Below, one piece after another: positions 41,595 through 50,492 of a DNA stretch of 64,000 bases (its first letter is position 1; each line of letters begins with the position of its first letter). The position numbers and the translations under genes were made by a program. The stretch lies in the NCBI RefSeq assembly GCF_963975345.1, contig NZ_CAXBGE010000006.1, positions 1-64,000 of the forward strand, given 5' to 3'. The notes beneath the pieces are model-generated. The model had not been told where the DNA came from, ran no database searches, and saw nothing but the letters and a program-made list of their open reading frames with translations. This DNA is from Maricaulis sp963975345. GTDB taxonomy: Bacteria; Pseudomonadota; Alphaproteobacteria; Caulobacterales; Maricaulaceae.

Positions 41595-43094
41595 CTAGTT
41601 CATCGTTGGAATAACAAAGGCCTGGTCGCCGATATCACCGGTTGGCCAGCGCTGGGTCACCGTCTTGATCTTGGTGAAGAAGCGGATGCCGTCGGTGCCG
41701 TACTGATTGGTGTCGGTAAAAGCAGAGCGCTTCCAGCCGCCGAAGGAATGATAGGCAACGGGAACCGGGATCGGCACATTGATGCCGACCATGCCGACAT
41801 TGACCTTGGCGGCAAATTCGCGCGCCGCCAGGCCGTTGCGGGTGAAGATGGCAACGCCATTGCCATACTGGTGATTGCTCGGCAGGGCCGCAGCTTCCTC
41901 CAGATTATCGGCGCGGACGACCTGCAGGACGGGACCAAAAATCTCTTCCTGATAGGACACCATCTCCGGTTTGACATGGTCAAACAGCGTCGGGCCGATG
42001 AAGAAACCCTTCTCATGACCCTGCAGCTGGAAGCCGCGGCCATCGAGCAGAAGCTCGGCGCCCTCATCAACACCCATCTGGATGTATTTCTCGATATTGG
42101 CGCGGTGTGCGGCCGAGACGACCGGGCCGTAATGGGCGGTGTCATCGGTCGAGATGCCAATGCGCAGATTGACGGCTTCCTTGCGGATACGGGCGACAAA
42201 TTCGTCGGCGGTTTTCTTGCCAACGGGTACAGCCACCGGCAGCGCCATGCAGCGTTCGCCGGCCGAACCATAGGCGGCGCCGAGGAAATCATTCACGACC
42301 TGGTCCATATCGGCGTCGGGCATGATGATGCCGTGGTTCTTGGCCCCGCCCATCGCCTGGAAGCGCTTGCCGTGCTTGGTGCAGCCTTGCGCAATATAAT
42401 GGGCGATATTCGACGAGCCGACAAAGCTGACCGCTTTGATGTCGTCATGCTCAATCAGGGCGTCGACGGCGGTTTTGTCACCATGCACCACCTGCAGAAC
42501 GCCTTCAGGCAGGCCGGCTTCCAGCATGATCTCGGCCAGACGCATCGGCACGGACGGATCCTTCTCCGACGGCTTCATAATCATTGCATTGCCGGTCGAC
42601 AGAGCCATGCCCATGAACCACATCGGAATCATCGCCGGGAAATTGAACGGTGTGATGCCGGCGACGACGCCGAGCGGCTGGCGCATGGAATAGACGTCGA
42701 TGCCAGGCCCGGCGCTCTCGGTGTATTCGCCCTTCATCAGGTGCGGCACGCCGCAGGCGAACTCGATGACTTCCAAGCCGCGCATCAGATCACCCTTGGA
42801 GTCGGCAATCACCTTGCCGTGCTCGGAGGACAAGAGATGAGCCAGTTCGTCCATCCGCTCCTCGACCAGCATTTTATAGGTCATCAGCACACGGGCGCGG
42901 CGCTGCGGATTGGTGGCGGCCCAGATGGCCTGACCTTTCTTGGCGCCGGCGATGGCGTCGGCCACTTCCTCGCGAGTCGCGAACGGGACCCGGGCCTGAA
43001 CTTCGCCGGTATTGGGATTGAAGATATCGCCAAATTTTCCGGACTTTCCCTTGCAGGCCTTGCCGTCAATGAAGTGGTGGATTTCACGCGTCAT
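41595..43094 (-). CDS. mmsA: Methylmalonate-semialdehyde dehydrogenase (CoA-acylating)
   Basis: The aldehyde dehydrogenase of valine and thymine breakdown, which makes propionyl-CoA from methylmalonate semialdehyde. The 499-residue product starts MTREIHHFIDGKACKGKSG and has the fold's hallmarks: ITPFNFPAMIPMWFMGMAL, FVGSSNIAHYIAQG, the MmsA-type AMGGAKNHGIIMPD, and the catalytic cysteine in YGSAGERCMALPVAV. ATG 43094 has GGGAG 8 nt upstream and starts the homology (frame open to 43262). It is a single gene here, without mmsB beside it. Confidence 0.95.
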   Translation of the reverse strand: MTREIHHFIDGKACKGKSGKFGDIFNPNTGEVQARVPFATREEVADAIAGAKKGQAIWAATNPQRRARVLMTYKMLVEERMDELAHLLSSEHGKVIADSKGDLMRGLEVIEFACGVPHLMKGEYTESAGPGIDVYSMRQPLGVVAGITPFNFPAMIPMWFMGMALSTGNAMIMKPSEKDPSVPMRLAEIMLEAGLPEGVLQVVHGDKTAVDALIEHDDIKAVSFVGSSNIAHYIAQGCTKHGKRFQAMGGAKNHGIIMPDADMDQVVNDFLGAAYGSAGERCMALPVAVPVGKKTADEFVARIRKEAVNLRIGISTDDTAHYGPVVSAAHRANIEKYIQMGVDEGAELLLDGRGFQLQGHEKGFFIGPTLFDHVKPEMVSYQEEIFGPVLQVVRADNLEEAAALPSNHQYGNGVAIFTRNGLAAREFAAKVNVGMVGINVPIPVPVAYHSFGGWKRSAFTDTNQYGTDGIRFFTKIKTVTQRWPTGDIGDQAFVIPTMN

Positions 43095-43284
43095 GTGACT
43101 CGCTCCCGATAAAGCTTGATGATGGCTGCGGGTGTCGCGCCATGCCATTGCGGCTGGCTTAATACGCTGACCCGACCGTGTCGAGACGGGAACCTGCACC
43201 TCGTCGCGACCTTCAGTCGCGGCTGGACCCGCTTGGTACAGACCGCAATCGCGTTTACGCACGGTGTGTCAAAGGATGGAGTCC

Positions 43285-43647
43285 ATGATGCAGTATAAAG
43301 TCGGCCAGGCTTGGAGCGTTCGCGATAGCAGTGAGCCTGAGGCCCGTGTTGTGATCGGGCGGATCGAAGCCGCCGCCGAGCTCGACGGCAAGATCGTCTT
43401 CCACTGCACGATTTTCAATGCCGCCACGGTCGATATGGGTGAAGGTCCCGAATTGCTGGTGTTTGGACACATCCCCTTCACCCGCGATGCCTTTGCCGCT
43501 TCGGCCCTGGAACTGCTCGAAGACAAGGCCGACACGGCTGAAGCCTTCGACGAGGGCTATTATCAGTGGGCAGAAGCGCTCGGCGGCGCCTTTGACGTGC
43601 CGATCGCGCAGGCGATCAATGACGCTCTGCAGGCCGCGCGGGACTAA
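43285..43647 (+). CDS. Conserved hypothetical protein (120 aa)
   Basis: A 120-residue soluble protein. Seen: a mostly beta N-terminal half with MMQYKVGQAWSVRDSSEPEA, EARVVIGRIEAA and FHCTIFNAATVDMGEG, then a helical C-terminus (ELLEDKADTAEAFDEGYYQW). Acidic residues are frequent. I do not recognise a family with confidence. ATG 43285 or 43288: AAGGA lies 8 nt before the first and GGAG 6 nt before the second. It is divergent from mmsA. Confidence 0.65.
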   Translation: MMQYKVGQAWSVRDSSEPEARVVIGRIEAAAELDGKIVFHCTIFNAATVDMGEGPELLVFGHIPFTRDAFAASALELLEDKADTAEAFDEGYYQWAEALGGAFDVPIAQAINDALQAARD

Positions 43648-43766
43648 ATCTTTCCAGCACCCGTTCGGCCCGAGCTGGTGAGGGCGATTTCGCTGAAAAC
43701 GAGATCACCTCGCTGACCTATAGCCTGCCGTTCTAGGGCGGTTTTGGACGGTTGATGTGTCAACAT

Positions 43767-43786
43767 CCGGGCGTTTACGCGCCCGG
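43767..43786 (+). terminator. Hairpin downstream of the 43285 gene, possible terminator
   Basis: A 7-bp GC stem CCGGGCG / CGCCCGG with a 6-nt loop, followed after 10 nt by a T-rich stretch (GCATTTTG). It lies between the 43285 gene and the next lipoprotein gene on the same strand. Confidence 0.4.
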
Positions 43787-43873
43787 GTGCTTGCATTTTG
43801 TCGGCTTGCGACGGATTCTCCGCCTCAACGCGTACCTTGTCTGTCGCTCGCACCGTATCGGAGTCCCAACCGA

Positions 43874-44605
43874 ATGGCCCGCTTTTCCGTTCTCGCCCCC
43901 GCCGCATTGCTTCTGCTCACCGCCTGTGCCTCACCGGGCGGGCCCTCGCCCCAAGGGCATGGCGGCATGTTTGGGGGCCGCGGTGCGGGTGACTTCAACA
44001 CGGCGGTCAGTCTCGTCGATCAGGGCCAGTACGAACAGGCATTGCCGATTTTGCGCTGTGTCGCTGGCCAAGGCACCGGGTTCGAAATCGCCCAGTATCT
44101 CGCCGGCTATAGCGCCCTGCGCCTCTCAACCGAGGACGCCACCCCCGACATCATGCGCGACGATTTGCGGGTTGAAGGCCTCGACCGGCTGACCTCGGCC
44201 GCCCAAGCCGGTTGGCCGACGGCCCAGGCTGAGCTGGCGACGCGATTTGCGTCAATCAACAGCGAAGACGCACCGGTCCAAGCCGCATATTGGGCCGAAG
44301 TCTATCGCCATAATGCGCGCGACCAGACCTATGGTCTCGACCGGTTGGATAACAGGGTTGAAGCGCAAATTGCCGGGCGGATCGATGCGACCCAGACGGC
44401 GCAAATCGAACGCCTCGCGGCCGAGTTTGTGGTCCAGCCGCTGACAGCAATTCCGGTAACGCCCGCCTGCGCGCCACATCTCGGCTCGCGAGGCTTCGGG
44501 CCGAGGCGGAGCGCTCAGCAACCCGATAGCGGCGGCAGGGGGGGACGCGGATCAACATCCGGTGGCCCACGCGGGGGTCGCGATACAGAGCGGCCTGACC
44601 TCTGA
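43874..44605 (+). CDS. Lipoprotein with tandem helical repeats and a glycine/arginine-rich tail
   Basis: A 243-residue lipoprotein (signal peptide to LTACA, lipobox cysteine). The mature part has helical, TPR/SEL1-like repeats with small spacing (FNTAVSLVDQGQYEQALPIL; then GLDRLTSAAQAGWPTAQAEL). The last ~40 residues are rich in glycine and arginine (RGGRGSTSGGPRGGRD), unusual for a periplasmic lipoprotein and resembling an RGG tract. ATG 43874 is fixed by the signal peptide. The role is unknown; scaffold or partner-binding is plausible. Confidence 0.7.
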   Translation: MARFSVLAPAALLLLTACASPGGPSPQGHGGMFGGRGAGDFNTAVSLVDQGQYEQALPILRCVAGQGTGFEIAQYLAGYSALRLSTEDATPDIMRDDLRVEGLDRLTSAAQAGWPTAQAELATRFASINSEDAPVQAAYWAEVYRHNARDQTYGLDRLDNRVEAQIAGRIDATQTAQIERLAAEFVVQPLTAIPVTPACAPHLGSRGFGPRRSAQQPDSGGRGGRGSTSGGPRGGRDTERPDL

Positions 44606-44607
44606 TC

Positions 44608-45288
44608 TCAGCGGCTGCGGCGGGCCAAATGCTGGGTCCGATTGCCGGCACGCCATCCGAACAGCGTGCGCATTGCGCCTGCGATCAGGCCTGGCTTCAA
44701 GCCACGCGGCGCCCGTCTCGGATCGCCGGCCGCCGACAGCCGGGTCCGGGTCTCAGCTTCGTCATAGACGCTGGTCTTGCGAAAGACCGCCACATCGCCA
44801 GCGATCATTTCCTGCAGGCTCCAGCCTTCATCCGAGATCAGCGCGTCAGCCAAGCGGGCCGGCGAACCACGCCCGGTGCCCATCAGGATCAGCACGCCGC
44901 CCAGCTTCAGCCGACTAGCGATCAGGCGCCAATTGCCGGCCATGGTCGGGAAGCCGAGATCTGTGCCGATCAGGGCGGCATCGAGCTGGGAATTGCTGGC
45001 CGCGTTCGACTGGCTGCGCAGGCGATCAAACTTGATGTTGCGCCGCTCGCACTGGGTCTGCAGCGCGTCGATGGCGGCGATCGGTGCGATCACTTCATGG
45101 AAAGCGCCGCGTTGCAGGAAGACCGTGCCCAGATCAGAAGCGCCGATTTGCAGCGTCCGGTCGCCCGGCTTCAGAGCAGCGGTGAGATAGTCCGCAACCA
45201 GATCATCTTCGATCCGGGCCCGTTTGGTGGCCAGCTTGCGGGTGGTACCCGAGGTCATCGCCGTTTCCATTGTCATCGCGCGTCCCAT
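44608..45288 (-). CDS. Methyltransferase-like protein (class I fold, uncertain)
   Basis: A 226-residue protein with a possible class I methyltransferase core: DRTLQIGASDLGTVF has a loose motif I, and IASRLKLGGVLILMGTG resembles the post-motif III strand of such enzymes. No acceptor-binding motif is evident. The C-terminal ~40 residues are basic (RRAPRGLKPG, RTLFGWRAGNR). Its 3' end is only 2 bp from the convergent lipoprotein gene. The start is uncertain (ATG 45288 or a later ATG). It is divergent from the acyltransferase-like gene. Confidence 0.5.
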   Translation of the reverse strand: MGRAMTMETAMTSGTTRKLATKRARIEDDLVADYLTAALKPGDRTLQIGASDLGTVFLQRGAFHEVIAPIAAIDALQTQCERRNIKFDRLRSQSNAASNSQLDAALIGTDLGFPTMAGNWRLIASRLKLGGVLILMGTGRGSPARLADALISDEGWSLQEMIAGDVAVFRKTSVYDEAETRTRLSAAGDPRRAPRGLKPGLIAGAMRTLFGWRAGNRTQHLARRSR

Positions 45289-45380
45289 TCGTGAACAAGG
45301 TGTTAACGTTCACGAGGCACCTCGCAAGCGCCGGGCCAAAGCGTAAACGGCGCGTTAACCTTGTCGCACCTGAGAGCGAA

Positions 45381-46268
45381 ATGAGGATTGCGCGCGAGCC
45401 CGAGCCGGGCTTTGGTGATCGGATGGAAACAGATGATTCCTTTCTGCCGGCCGCACCGAAACATGTCGTCGATGATCTGATCGAAGATCGCGCGCCACGG
45501 CTGATCAACACGCCGCTCTGGCCGATCATCAAATCGATCGGTTATCCGCTGCTGGGCTATCGCCGCGCCGTCGCCATGGTCGATGCGATCATCGCCCGCA
45601 CCGGCACGGATTGCCTCGACTGGTGCTCGGATTATCTCGGACTCGATGTCGGCGTGACCGGACTGGAGCATGTGCCGGAGACCGGCGCCTGTGTGATCGT
45701 GTCCAATCATCCCGGCGGCATCGCCGATGGCGTCGCCGTCTGGGACGCGCTCAAAGCCAAGCGCCCCGACACGCTCTTCTTCGCCAATCGTGACGCCCTC
45801 AAAGTCTGTCCCGGACTGGAAGAGCGCATCATCCCGGTCGAATGGCGCGACGATGCCCGCTCGCGCACCCAGTCACGCGACATGCTCAAACGCGCCATAG
45901 AAGCCTTCAAGGCTGAACAATGCATCGTCATCTTCCCCTCCGGCCGGATGTCGGAATGGAGTTGGAGCAAGTGGCAATTGGTCGAAAAGCCCTGGCATCC
46001 GACCGCCGTCAGCCTGGCGCGAAAGTTCAAGGCGCCGATCATTCCGCTCGCGGTTCGCCAGCGCATGCCGATCCTGTATTACGCCCTCGCTCAGATCAAT
46101 GAGGAGCTGAAGGACATGACGATCTTCCACGGCTTTATGGGCAAGGCCGATGCGCGCTACGCCCTCGCCTTCGGCCGCGCGATGCAGATCGGTCCCGATG
46201 ACGGCAGCGATGCGGAAGCGACCGCCATGATGCGTGATATTTGCGAGCGGACCGCCTGGGGCAAGTGA
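45381..46268 (+). CDS. PlsC/LPLAT-type acyltransferase family protein
   Basis: A 295-residue protein with a lysophospholipid-acyltransferase-like domain. The region CVIVSNHPGGIADGVAVWDA corresponds to the H(x)4D block I with H and D retained (HPGGIAD), and IVIFPSGRMSEW matches the later FPEG-type block. It lacks long membrane helices, unlike many PlsC proteins. ATG 45381 is my choice (MRIAREPEPGFGDR); an earlier frame to 45270 has no ribosome site. Substrate unknown; related proteins act in ornithine-lipid or phospholipid synthesis. Confidence 0.75.
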   Translation: MRIAREPEPGFGDRMETDDSFLPAAPKHVVDDLIEDRAPRLINTPLWPIIKSIGYPLLGYRRAVAMVDAIIARTGTDCLDWCSDYLGLDVGVTGLEHVPETGACVIVSNHPGGIADGVAVWDALKAKRPDTLFFANRDALKVCPGLEERIIPVEWRDDARSRTQSRDMLKRAIEAFKAEQCIVIFPSGRMSEWSWSKWQLVEKPWHPTAVSLARKFKAPIIPLAVRQRMPILYYALAQINEELKDMTIFHGFMGKADARYALAFGRAMQIGPDDGSDAEATAMMRDICERTAWGK

Positions 46269-46333
46269 TCCGCACGGTTTGACGGCGCGCTCAATTGCAG
46301 ACGTGCCGCATCCATCCTCCCGTCGGCAGGCAT

Positions 46334-46359
46334 CTCAAGGGTGACACCAACACCTTGAG
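46334..46359 (+). promoter_or_regulatory. Leader hairpin just upstream of the serine hydrolase gene
   Basis: CTCAAGG (46334-46340) pairs with CCTTGAG (46353-46359). The second arm overlaps the GAGG ribosome site 5-6 nt before the ATG at 46366, so the hairpin could reduce translation. The stem is only 7 bp. Confidence 0.3.
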
Positions 46360-46365
46360 GCGGCC

Positions 46366-47469
46366 ATGTCGATGCGATTTCAGACCCTATTTCTCCCCGT
46401 GCTCGGCGCTCTGAGCCTGGCCTCCACAGTCCTGGCTGAGGATCTTGACAGCCGCCTCACGGCCTGGCGCCAGGAGACCGGCGTACAAGGCGTTGCCGTC
46501 GCGATCTATGATGGGAGAAATGCGATACTGGCCGTCAGCGGCAACCGCACCGAGGGCGGCGCTGCGCTGGAGCCTGATGACAGCTTCAGCATTGCCAGCG
46601 TGTCCAAGACCTTCACCGCAGCAGCGATCCTGGTGCTCGCCGATCAAGGCCGGCTGGGCTTATCGGACTCGGCGGCGAGGCTGAGCGGCCTCGACCTGCC
46701 CGCCTCGGTCAGTGTCGATCAATTACTGCATCACGCCTCAGGCCTGCCGGAATATATGGGGGGAGCCTTGAGTTTCGAGGTCTTTCTTCGTGAGCATTCC
46801 GAGGGCCGCGAGAGCTGGCCGGTGGACCAGGTCCGCGCGTTCGCCGTCGCATCCGCGCCGGAGACGGAGCCCGCTTTCCAGTACTCCAACGCGAATTATG
46901 TTGTGCTCGGCGCCATCATCGAACGCCAAACCGGCCTGCCTCTGGCCCAGGCTCTCGATGCGCTCATCTTCCAGCCCGAAGCCCTGGCCTCAGCCCGCCT
47001 CATCCGGACCTCACAGGACGACCCGGACGCGCTCGGCCATTCGGAAGCGCTCGCTGGCATGCTGGGCTCGGCCCAGCTCGATGAGCGTCTGAACCGGGAG
47101 CTCGCAACCGCCGGTGATGCCGCCGGCGGGATTGCGATCAACGCTGCTGATCTGGCGCGCTGGGCTCATGACTATTTCAGCGGCGCCTTCGTCGCCGGTC
47201 TGGATTTCGAGCCGCCGCTGGGCGGGGAGGCCTTCGGCCTGACCGGCGATGTCATCGCCATCGGCCCGGGCAGCTATCAGGTGTCCTATGGCGACCAGAT
47301 CCTGCGGCTGCATGGCGGCGACGGTCTGGGCATCACGGCGCTGGCCGCCTATGCCCCGGCGACCGGTCGCTCGATCGCCATCCTGGTCAATGACGACACA
47401 GTCCACGCGCTCGGCTTCGGTGAAGACGGATATCTGGATGCGCTCGTGCGGGATTTGTTGGCAGACTAG
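46366..47469 (+). CDS. Serine hydrolase, beta-lactamase class C / penicillin-binding protein-like
   Basis: A 367-residue secreted serine hydrolase with a signal peptide (LFLPVLGALSLASTVLA, cleavage near residue 24). Active-site motifs: SVSK (S78-K81), the tyrosine motif QYSNANY (YxN), and LHGGDGLG in the place of the KTG triad. HGG in this place is common in esterase/peptidase relatives and argues against an ordinary beta-lactamase. The substrate may be peptidoglycan peptides, D-amino-acid peptides or esters. GAGG 5 nt before the ATG; an in-frame ATG at 46372 is also possible. Confidence 0.88.
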   Translation: MSMRFQTLFLPVLGALSLASTVLAEDLDSRLTAWRQETGVQGVAVAIYDGRNAILAVSGNRTEGGAALEPDDSFSIASVSKTFTAAAILVLADQGRLGLSDSAARLSGLDLPASVSVDQLLHHASGLPEYMGGALSFEVFLREHSEGRESWPVDQVRAFAVASAPETEPAFQYSNANYVVLGAIIERQTGLPLAQALDALIFQPEALASARLIRTSQDDPDALGHSEALAGMLGSAQLDERLNRELATAGDAAGGIAINAADLARWAHDYFSGAFVAGLDFEPPLGGEAFGLTGDVIAIGPGSYQVSYGDQILRLHGGDGLGITALAAYAPATGRSIAILVNDDTVHALGFGEDGYLDALVRDLLAD

Positions 47470-47478
47470 GCGCGTCCG

Positions 47479-47847
47479 TCAGACGTGCTGGTCGATCAGG
47501 ATCGGATTGCCGTCAGGGTCAGTCAGCATGAAGTGAGCTGGCCCGGAGCCTGGCTCTATCAGGTCGCCAACCTCAAGGCCGGCCTGCTTCAACCGTGCCT
47601 GCAGATCGCGGACATCCTCGAATCCTGACAATTCCTCGCGGTGCTGGCCCCAGCCCGGATTGAAGGTCAGCATGTTCTTTTCGAACATGTTCTGGAACAA
47701 GCCAATGACCTTGCCGTCCTGGCGTAACACCACCCAGCCCTGATCGATATTGCCGCCGGTCTCGGCAAAGCCGAGCGCTTCGTAGAAGGCCTTCGAAACC
47801 CGGATATCCTTGACGGCCAGGCTGATCGAAAAAGCTCCAAGTGCCAT
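47479..47847 (-). CDS. VOC (glyoxalase/bleomycin-resistance) superfamily protein
   Basis: A 122-residue VOC-fold protein with two beta-alpha-beta-beta-beta modules: FSISLAVKDIRVSKAFYEAL begins the first and HFMLTDPDGNPILIDQHV ends the second. Metal-binding positions are only partly visible, so activity is uncertain; relatives include glyoxalase I-like, dioxygenase-like and antibiotic-binding proteins. It lies 56 bp upstream of sdhB's stop side on the same strand and converges with the serine hydrolase gene. Confidence 0.85.
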   Translation of the reverse strand: MALGAFSISLAVKDIRVSKAFYEALGFAETGGNIDQGWVVLRQDGKVIGLFQNMFEKNMLTFNPGWGQHREELSGFEDVRDLQARLKQAGLEVGDLIEPGSGPAHFMLTDPDGNPILIDQHV

Positions 47848-47903
47848 GCTTCACCCTTTCATTGCACCGCCGCCGGTATGGCGAGGCGCGGGAAGACTAG
47901 CCT

Positions 47904-48683
47904 CTAGCTCTCGCGTTCGACCAGCATGGTCTTGATCTTGGCAATGGCCTTGGCCGGGTTGAGGCCTTTGGGGCAGACTTGGGCGCAATTCATGATCGTG
48001 TGGCAACGATAGAGCTTGAACGGATCGTCAAGCTCGTCGAGGCGTTCGCCCTTGGCTTCGTCGCGGCTGTCGGCCAGCCAGCGATAGGAATTCAGCAGGG
48101 CGGCAGGCCCGAGATATTTATCGTCATTCCACCAATAGGACGGGCAGGCGGTCGAGCAACAGGCGCACATGATGCACTCATAGGCCCCGTCGAGCTCAGC
48201 CCGTTCTGTGGGCGATTGCAGCCACTCCTTCTCCGGGGCCGGTGTGTCGGTCTGGAGATAGGGTTTGATCGCCGCGTGCTGGGCGTAGAATTGCGTCAGA
48301 TCCGGGATCAGATCGCGCACCACGGCCTGGTGGGGCAGAGGCGAGATGGTGACGGTGCCGTCATACTCATCAATCCCGGCGGTGCAGGCGATGGTGTTGC
48401 GGCCACCGATATTCATCGAGCAGGAGCCGCACACGCCCTCGCGGCAGGAGCGCCGGAAAGCCAGCGTCGCGTCGACATTATTCTTGATCCACAAAATGGC
48501 ATCGAGAACCATCGGCCCACAGGCGTCGAGATCAACCTTGTAAGTGTCCCAACTCGGCGGATTGCCGCTCTCCGGATCATAGCGGTAAATCTTGAAGGTC
48601 CGGACGTTCTTGGCGCCGTCAGGCTTGGGCCAAGCCTTGCCTTTGACCGGATCAGATCCGCGGGGAAGTGTTAGCTGAACCAT
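47904..48683 (-). CDS. sdhB: Succinate dehydrogenase iron-sulfur subunit
   Basis: The electron-transfer subunit of complex II. The 259-residue product binds three clusters: 2Fe-2S in SCREGVCGSCSMNIGG with a further cysteine in TIACTAG, 4Fe-4S in CIMCACCSTACPSYWW, and 3Fe-4S in CHTIMNCAQVCPKGLNP, whose last cysteine joins the 4Fe-4S site. It passes electrons from SdhA to the quinone site formed with SdhC and SdhD. Last of four genes, 12 nt after sdhA. Confidence 0.97.
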   Translation of the reverse strand: MVQLTLPRGSDPVKGKAWPKPDGAKNVRTFKIYRYDPESGNPPSWDTYKVDLDACGPMVLDAILWIKNNVDATLAFRRSCREGVCGSCSMNIGGRNTIACTAGIDEYDGTVTISPLPHQAVVRDLIPDLTQFYAQHAAIKPYLQTDTPAPEKEWLQSPTERAELDGAYECIMCACCSTACPSYWWNDDKYLGPAALLNSYRWLADSRDEAKGERLDELDDPFKLYRCHTIMNCAQVCPKGLNPAKAIAKIKTMLVERES

Positions 48684-48695
48684 TTTCGTCTTCCC

Positions 48696-50480
48696 TCAAT
48701 AAACCCGGGCTTTCGGCACGATGTAGTCGATATCCTTCGACATCGTGTAGGCGTGGACGGGTCTGTAATCGATTTTCACATCGCCCTTGTCGTCGCACCA
48801 GGCGAGGGTGTGTCTCATCCAGGTTTTGTCATCGCGGTCCGGGAAATCCTCGCGGGCGTGGGCGCCACGGCTCTCTTCGCGATTGGCAGCGCCATTGACG
48901 GTGACCGCCGCTTGGGCGAGCAGATTGTCGAGCTCGAGGGTTTCCATCAGATCGGTATTCCAGATCATCGAGCGATCAGACACGCCGATATCGGCCATGT
49001 TCTTGTAGACCTGACGCATCGCCTCGATGCCCTCATTGAGGACGTCGCCGGTGCGGAAGACGGCGCAGTTATTCTGCATGCCGTGCTGCATTTGCAGCCG
49101 CAGTTTCGCGGTCGGTGTTGCGCCCGAGGCGTGGCGATATTTGTCGAGCCGATCGAGGGAATTCTGGCCCTCTTCCGGTTTGAATTCTGGCTGGGCCGCA
49201 CCCGGCGTCACGGTCTCGCCAAGGCGCAGGCCCGCGGCGCGGCCGAACACCACCAGATCGATCAGCGAATTGGAGCCGAGGCGATTGGCACCATGCACCG
49301 AGACGCAGGCCGCTTCGCCGACCGCCATCAGGCCCGGCACGACCGTATCGGCATTATCGCCGACCTTGGTGAGAACCTCGCCGTGATAATTGGTCGGGAT
49401 GCCGCCCATATTATAATGGACCGTCGGCAGGACCGGGATCGGGTCTTTGGTGACATCGACACCGGCAAAGATACGGGCGCTGTCGGAAATGCCGGGCAGG
49501 CGTTCATGGAGGACGGCCGGATCGAGATGGTCGAGATGCAGATAGATGTGATCCTTGTTCGGACCGACGCCGCGACCCTCGCGGATCTCCAGCGTCATCG
49601 CGCGTGAGACGACATCGCGCGAGGCCAGATCCTTGGCCGATGGCGCATAGCGCTCCATGAAGCGCTCGCCTTCGGAATTGGTCAGATAACCGCCTTCGCC
49701 GCGCGCGCCTTCGGTGATCAGGCAGCCGGCGCCGTAAATTCCGGTCGGGTGGAATTGAACGAATTCCATGTCCTGCAATGGCAGACCGGCGCGCAGCACC
49801 ATCGCATTACCGTCACCGGTACAGGTGTGGGCCGAAGTCGCCGAGAAGAAGGCGCGGCCATAGCCGCCAGTCGCCAGGATCACGGTCTGGGCGTGGAAGC
49901 GGTGCAAAGTGCCGTCATCAAGCTTCCAGGCGGTGATGCCACGGCAGACACCGTCATCCATGATCAGATCGAGGGCGAAATACTCGATGAAGAATTCCGT
50001 CTCATGCCGCACGGACTGGCCGTAGAGCGTGTGCAGGATGGCGTGACCGGTGCGGTCGGCGGCGGCGCAGGTGCGCTGGACCGGACCTTCGCCGAAATTG
50101 CGGGTCATGCCGCCGAAGGCGCGCTGATAGATCTTGCCATCCTCGGTGCGCGAGAAGGGCACGCCCCAATGTTCCAGCTCGTAAACGGCGGCCGGGGCCT
50201 GGCGGCAGAGATATTCGATCGCGTCCTGGTCACCGAGCCAGTCGGAGCCCTTGACGGTGTCATACATATGCCAGCGCCAGTCATCCTCACCCATATTGCC
50301 GAGCGAGGCGGAAATCCCGCCCTGCGCCGCGACGGTGTGGGAGCGGGTCGGGAAGACCTTGCTGATGCAGGCGGTCTTCAGACCGGCTTGCGAGGCACCC
50401 AGGGCAGCGCGCAGGCCGGAGCCGCCAGCACCAACGACCACAACATCATAGGTGTGATCGATCCATTTGTAGTCGGCCAT
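48696..50480 (-). CDS. sdhA: Succinate dehydrogenase flavoprotein subunit
   Basis: The catalytic subunit of complex II, oxidising succinate to fumarate with covalent FAD. The 594-residue product has the FAD motif VVVVGAGGSGLRAALGASQ, the covalently flavinylated histidine in TRSHTVAAQGG (H48), the active-site regions GALPGxxx-type HPTGIYGAGCLI, and GGIPTNYHGEV, and ends with the usual basic/aromatic C-terminus. It follows sdhD by 12 nt in the sdhCDAB operon. Confidence 0.97.
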   Translation of the reverse strand: MADYKWIDHTYDVVVVGAGGSGLRAALGASQAGLKTACISKVFPTRSHTVAAQGGISASLGNMGEDDWRWHMYDTVKGSDWLGDQDAIEYLCRQAPAAVYELEHWGVPFSRTEDGKIYQRAFGGMTRNFGEGPVQRTCAAADRTGHAILHTLYGQSVRHETEFFIEYFALDLIMDDGVCRGITAWKLDDGTLHRFHAQTVILATGGYGRAFFSATSAHTCTGDGNAMVLRAGLPLQDMEFVQFHPTGIYGAGCLITEGARGEGGYLTNSEGERFMERYAPSAKDLASRDVVSRAMTLEIREGRGVGPNKDHIYLHLDHLDPAVLHERLPGISDSARIFAGVDVTKDPIPVLPTVHYNMGGIPTNYHGEVLTKVGDNADTVVPGLMAVGEAACVSVHGANRLGSNSLIDLVVFGRAAGLRLGETVTPGAAQPEFKPEEGQNSLDRLDKYRHASGATPTAKLRLQMQHGMQNNCAVFRTGDVLNEGIEAMRQVYKNMADIGVSDRSMIWNTDLMETLELDNLLAQAAVTVNGAANREESRGAHAREDFPDRDDKTWMRHTLAWCDDKGDVKIDYRPVHAYTMSKDIDYIVPKARVY

Positions 50481-50492
50481 GAAGAACGTCCG

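Noticed and set aside
41439..43112. 557-codon open frame on the plus strand opposite mmsA
   Set aside because: Antisense shadow of the conserved dehydrogenase; no family resemblance, no ribosome site, and it begins in the preceding STAS-like gene.
43757..43785. TTGA-N4-TCAA near 43752 as an FNR-type box
   Set aside because: The spacing between TTGA and TCAA is 4, where FNR/FixK boxes need 6; it is also upstream of no clear oxygen-related gene.
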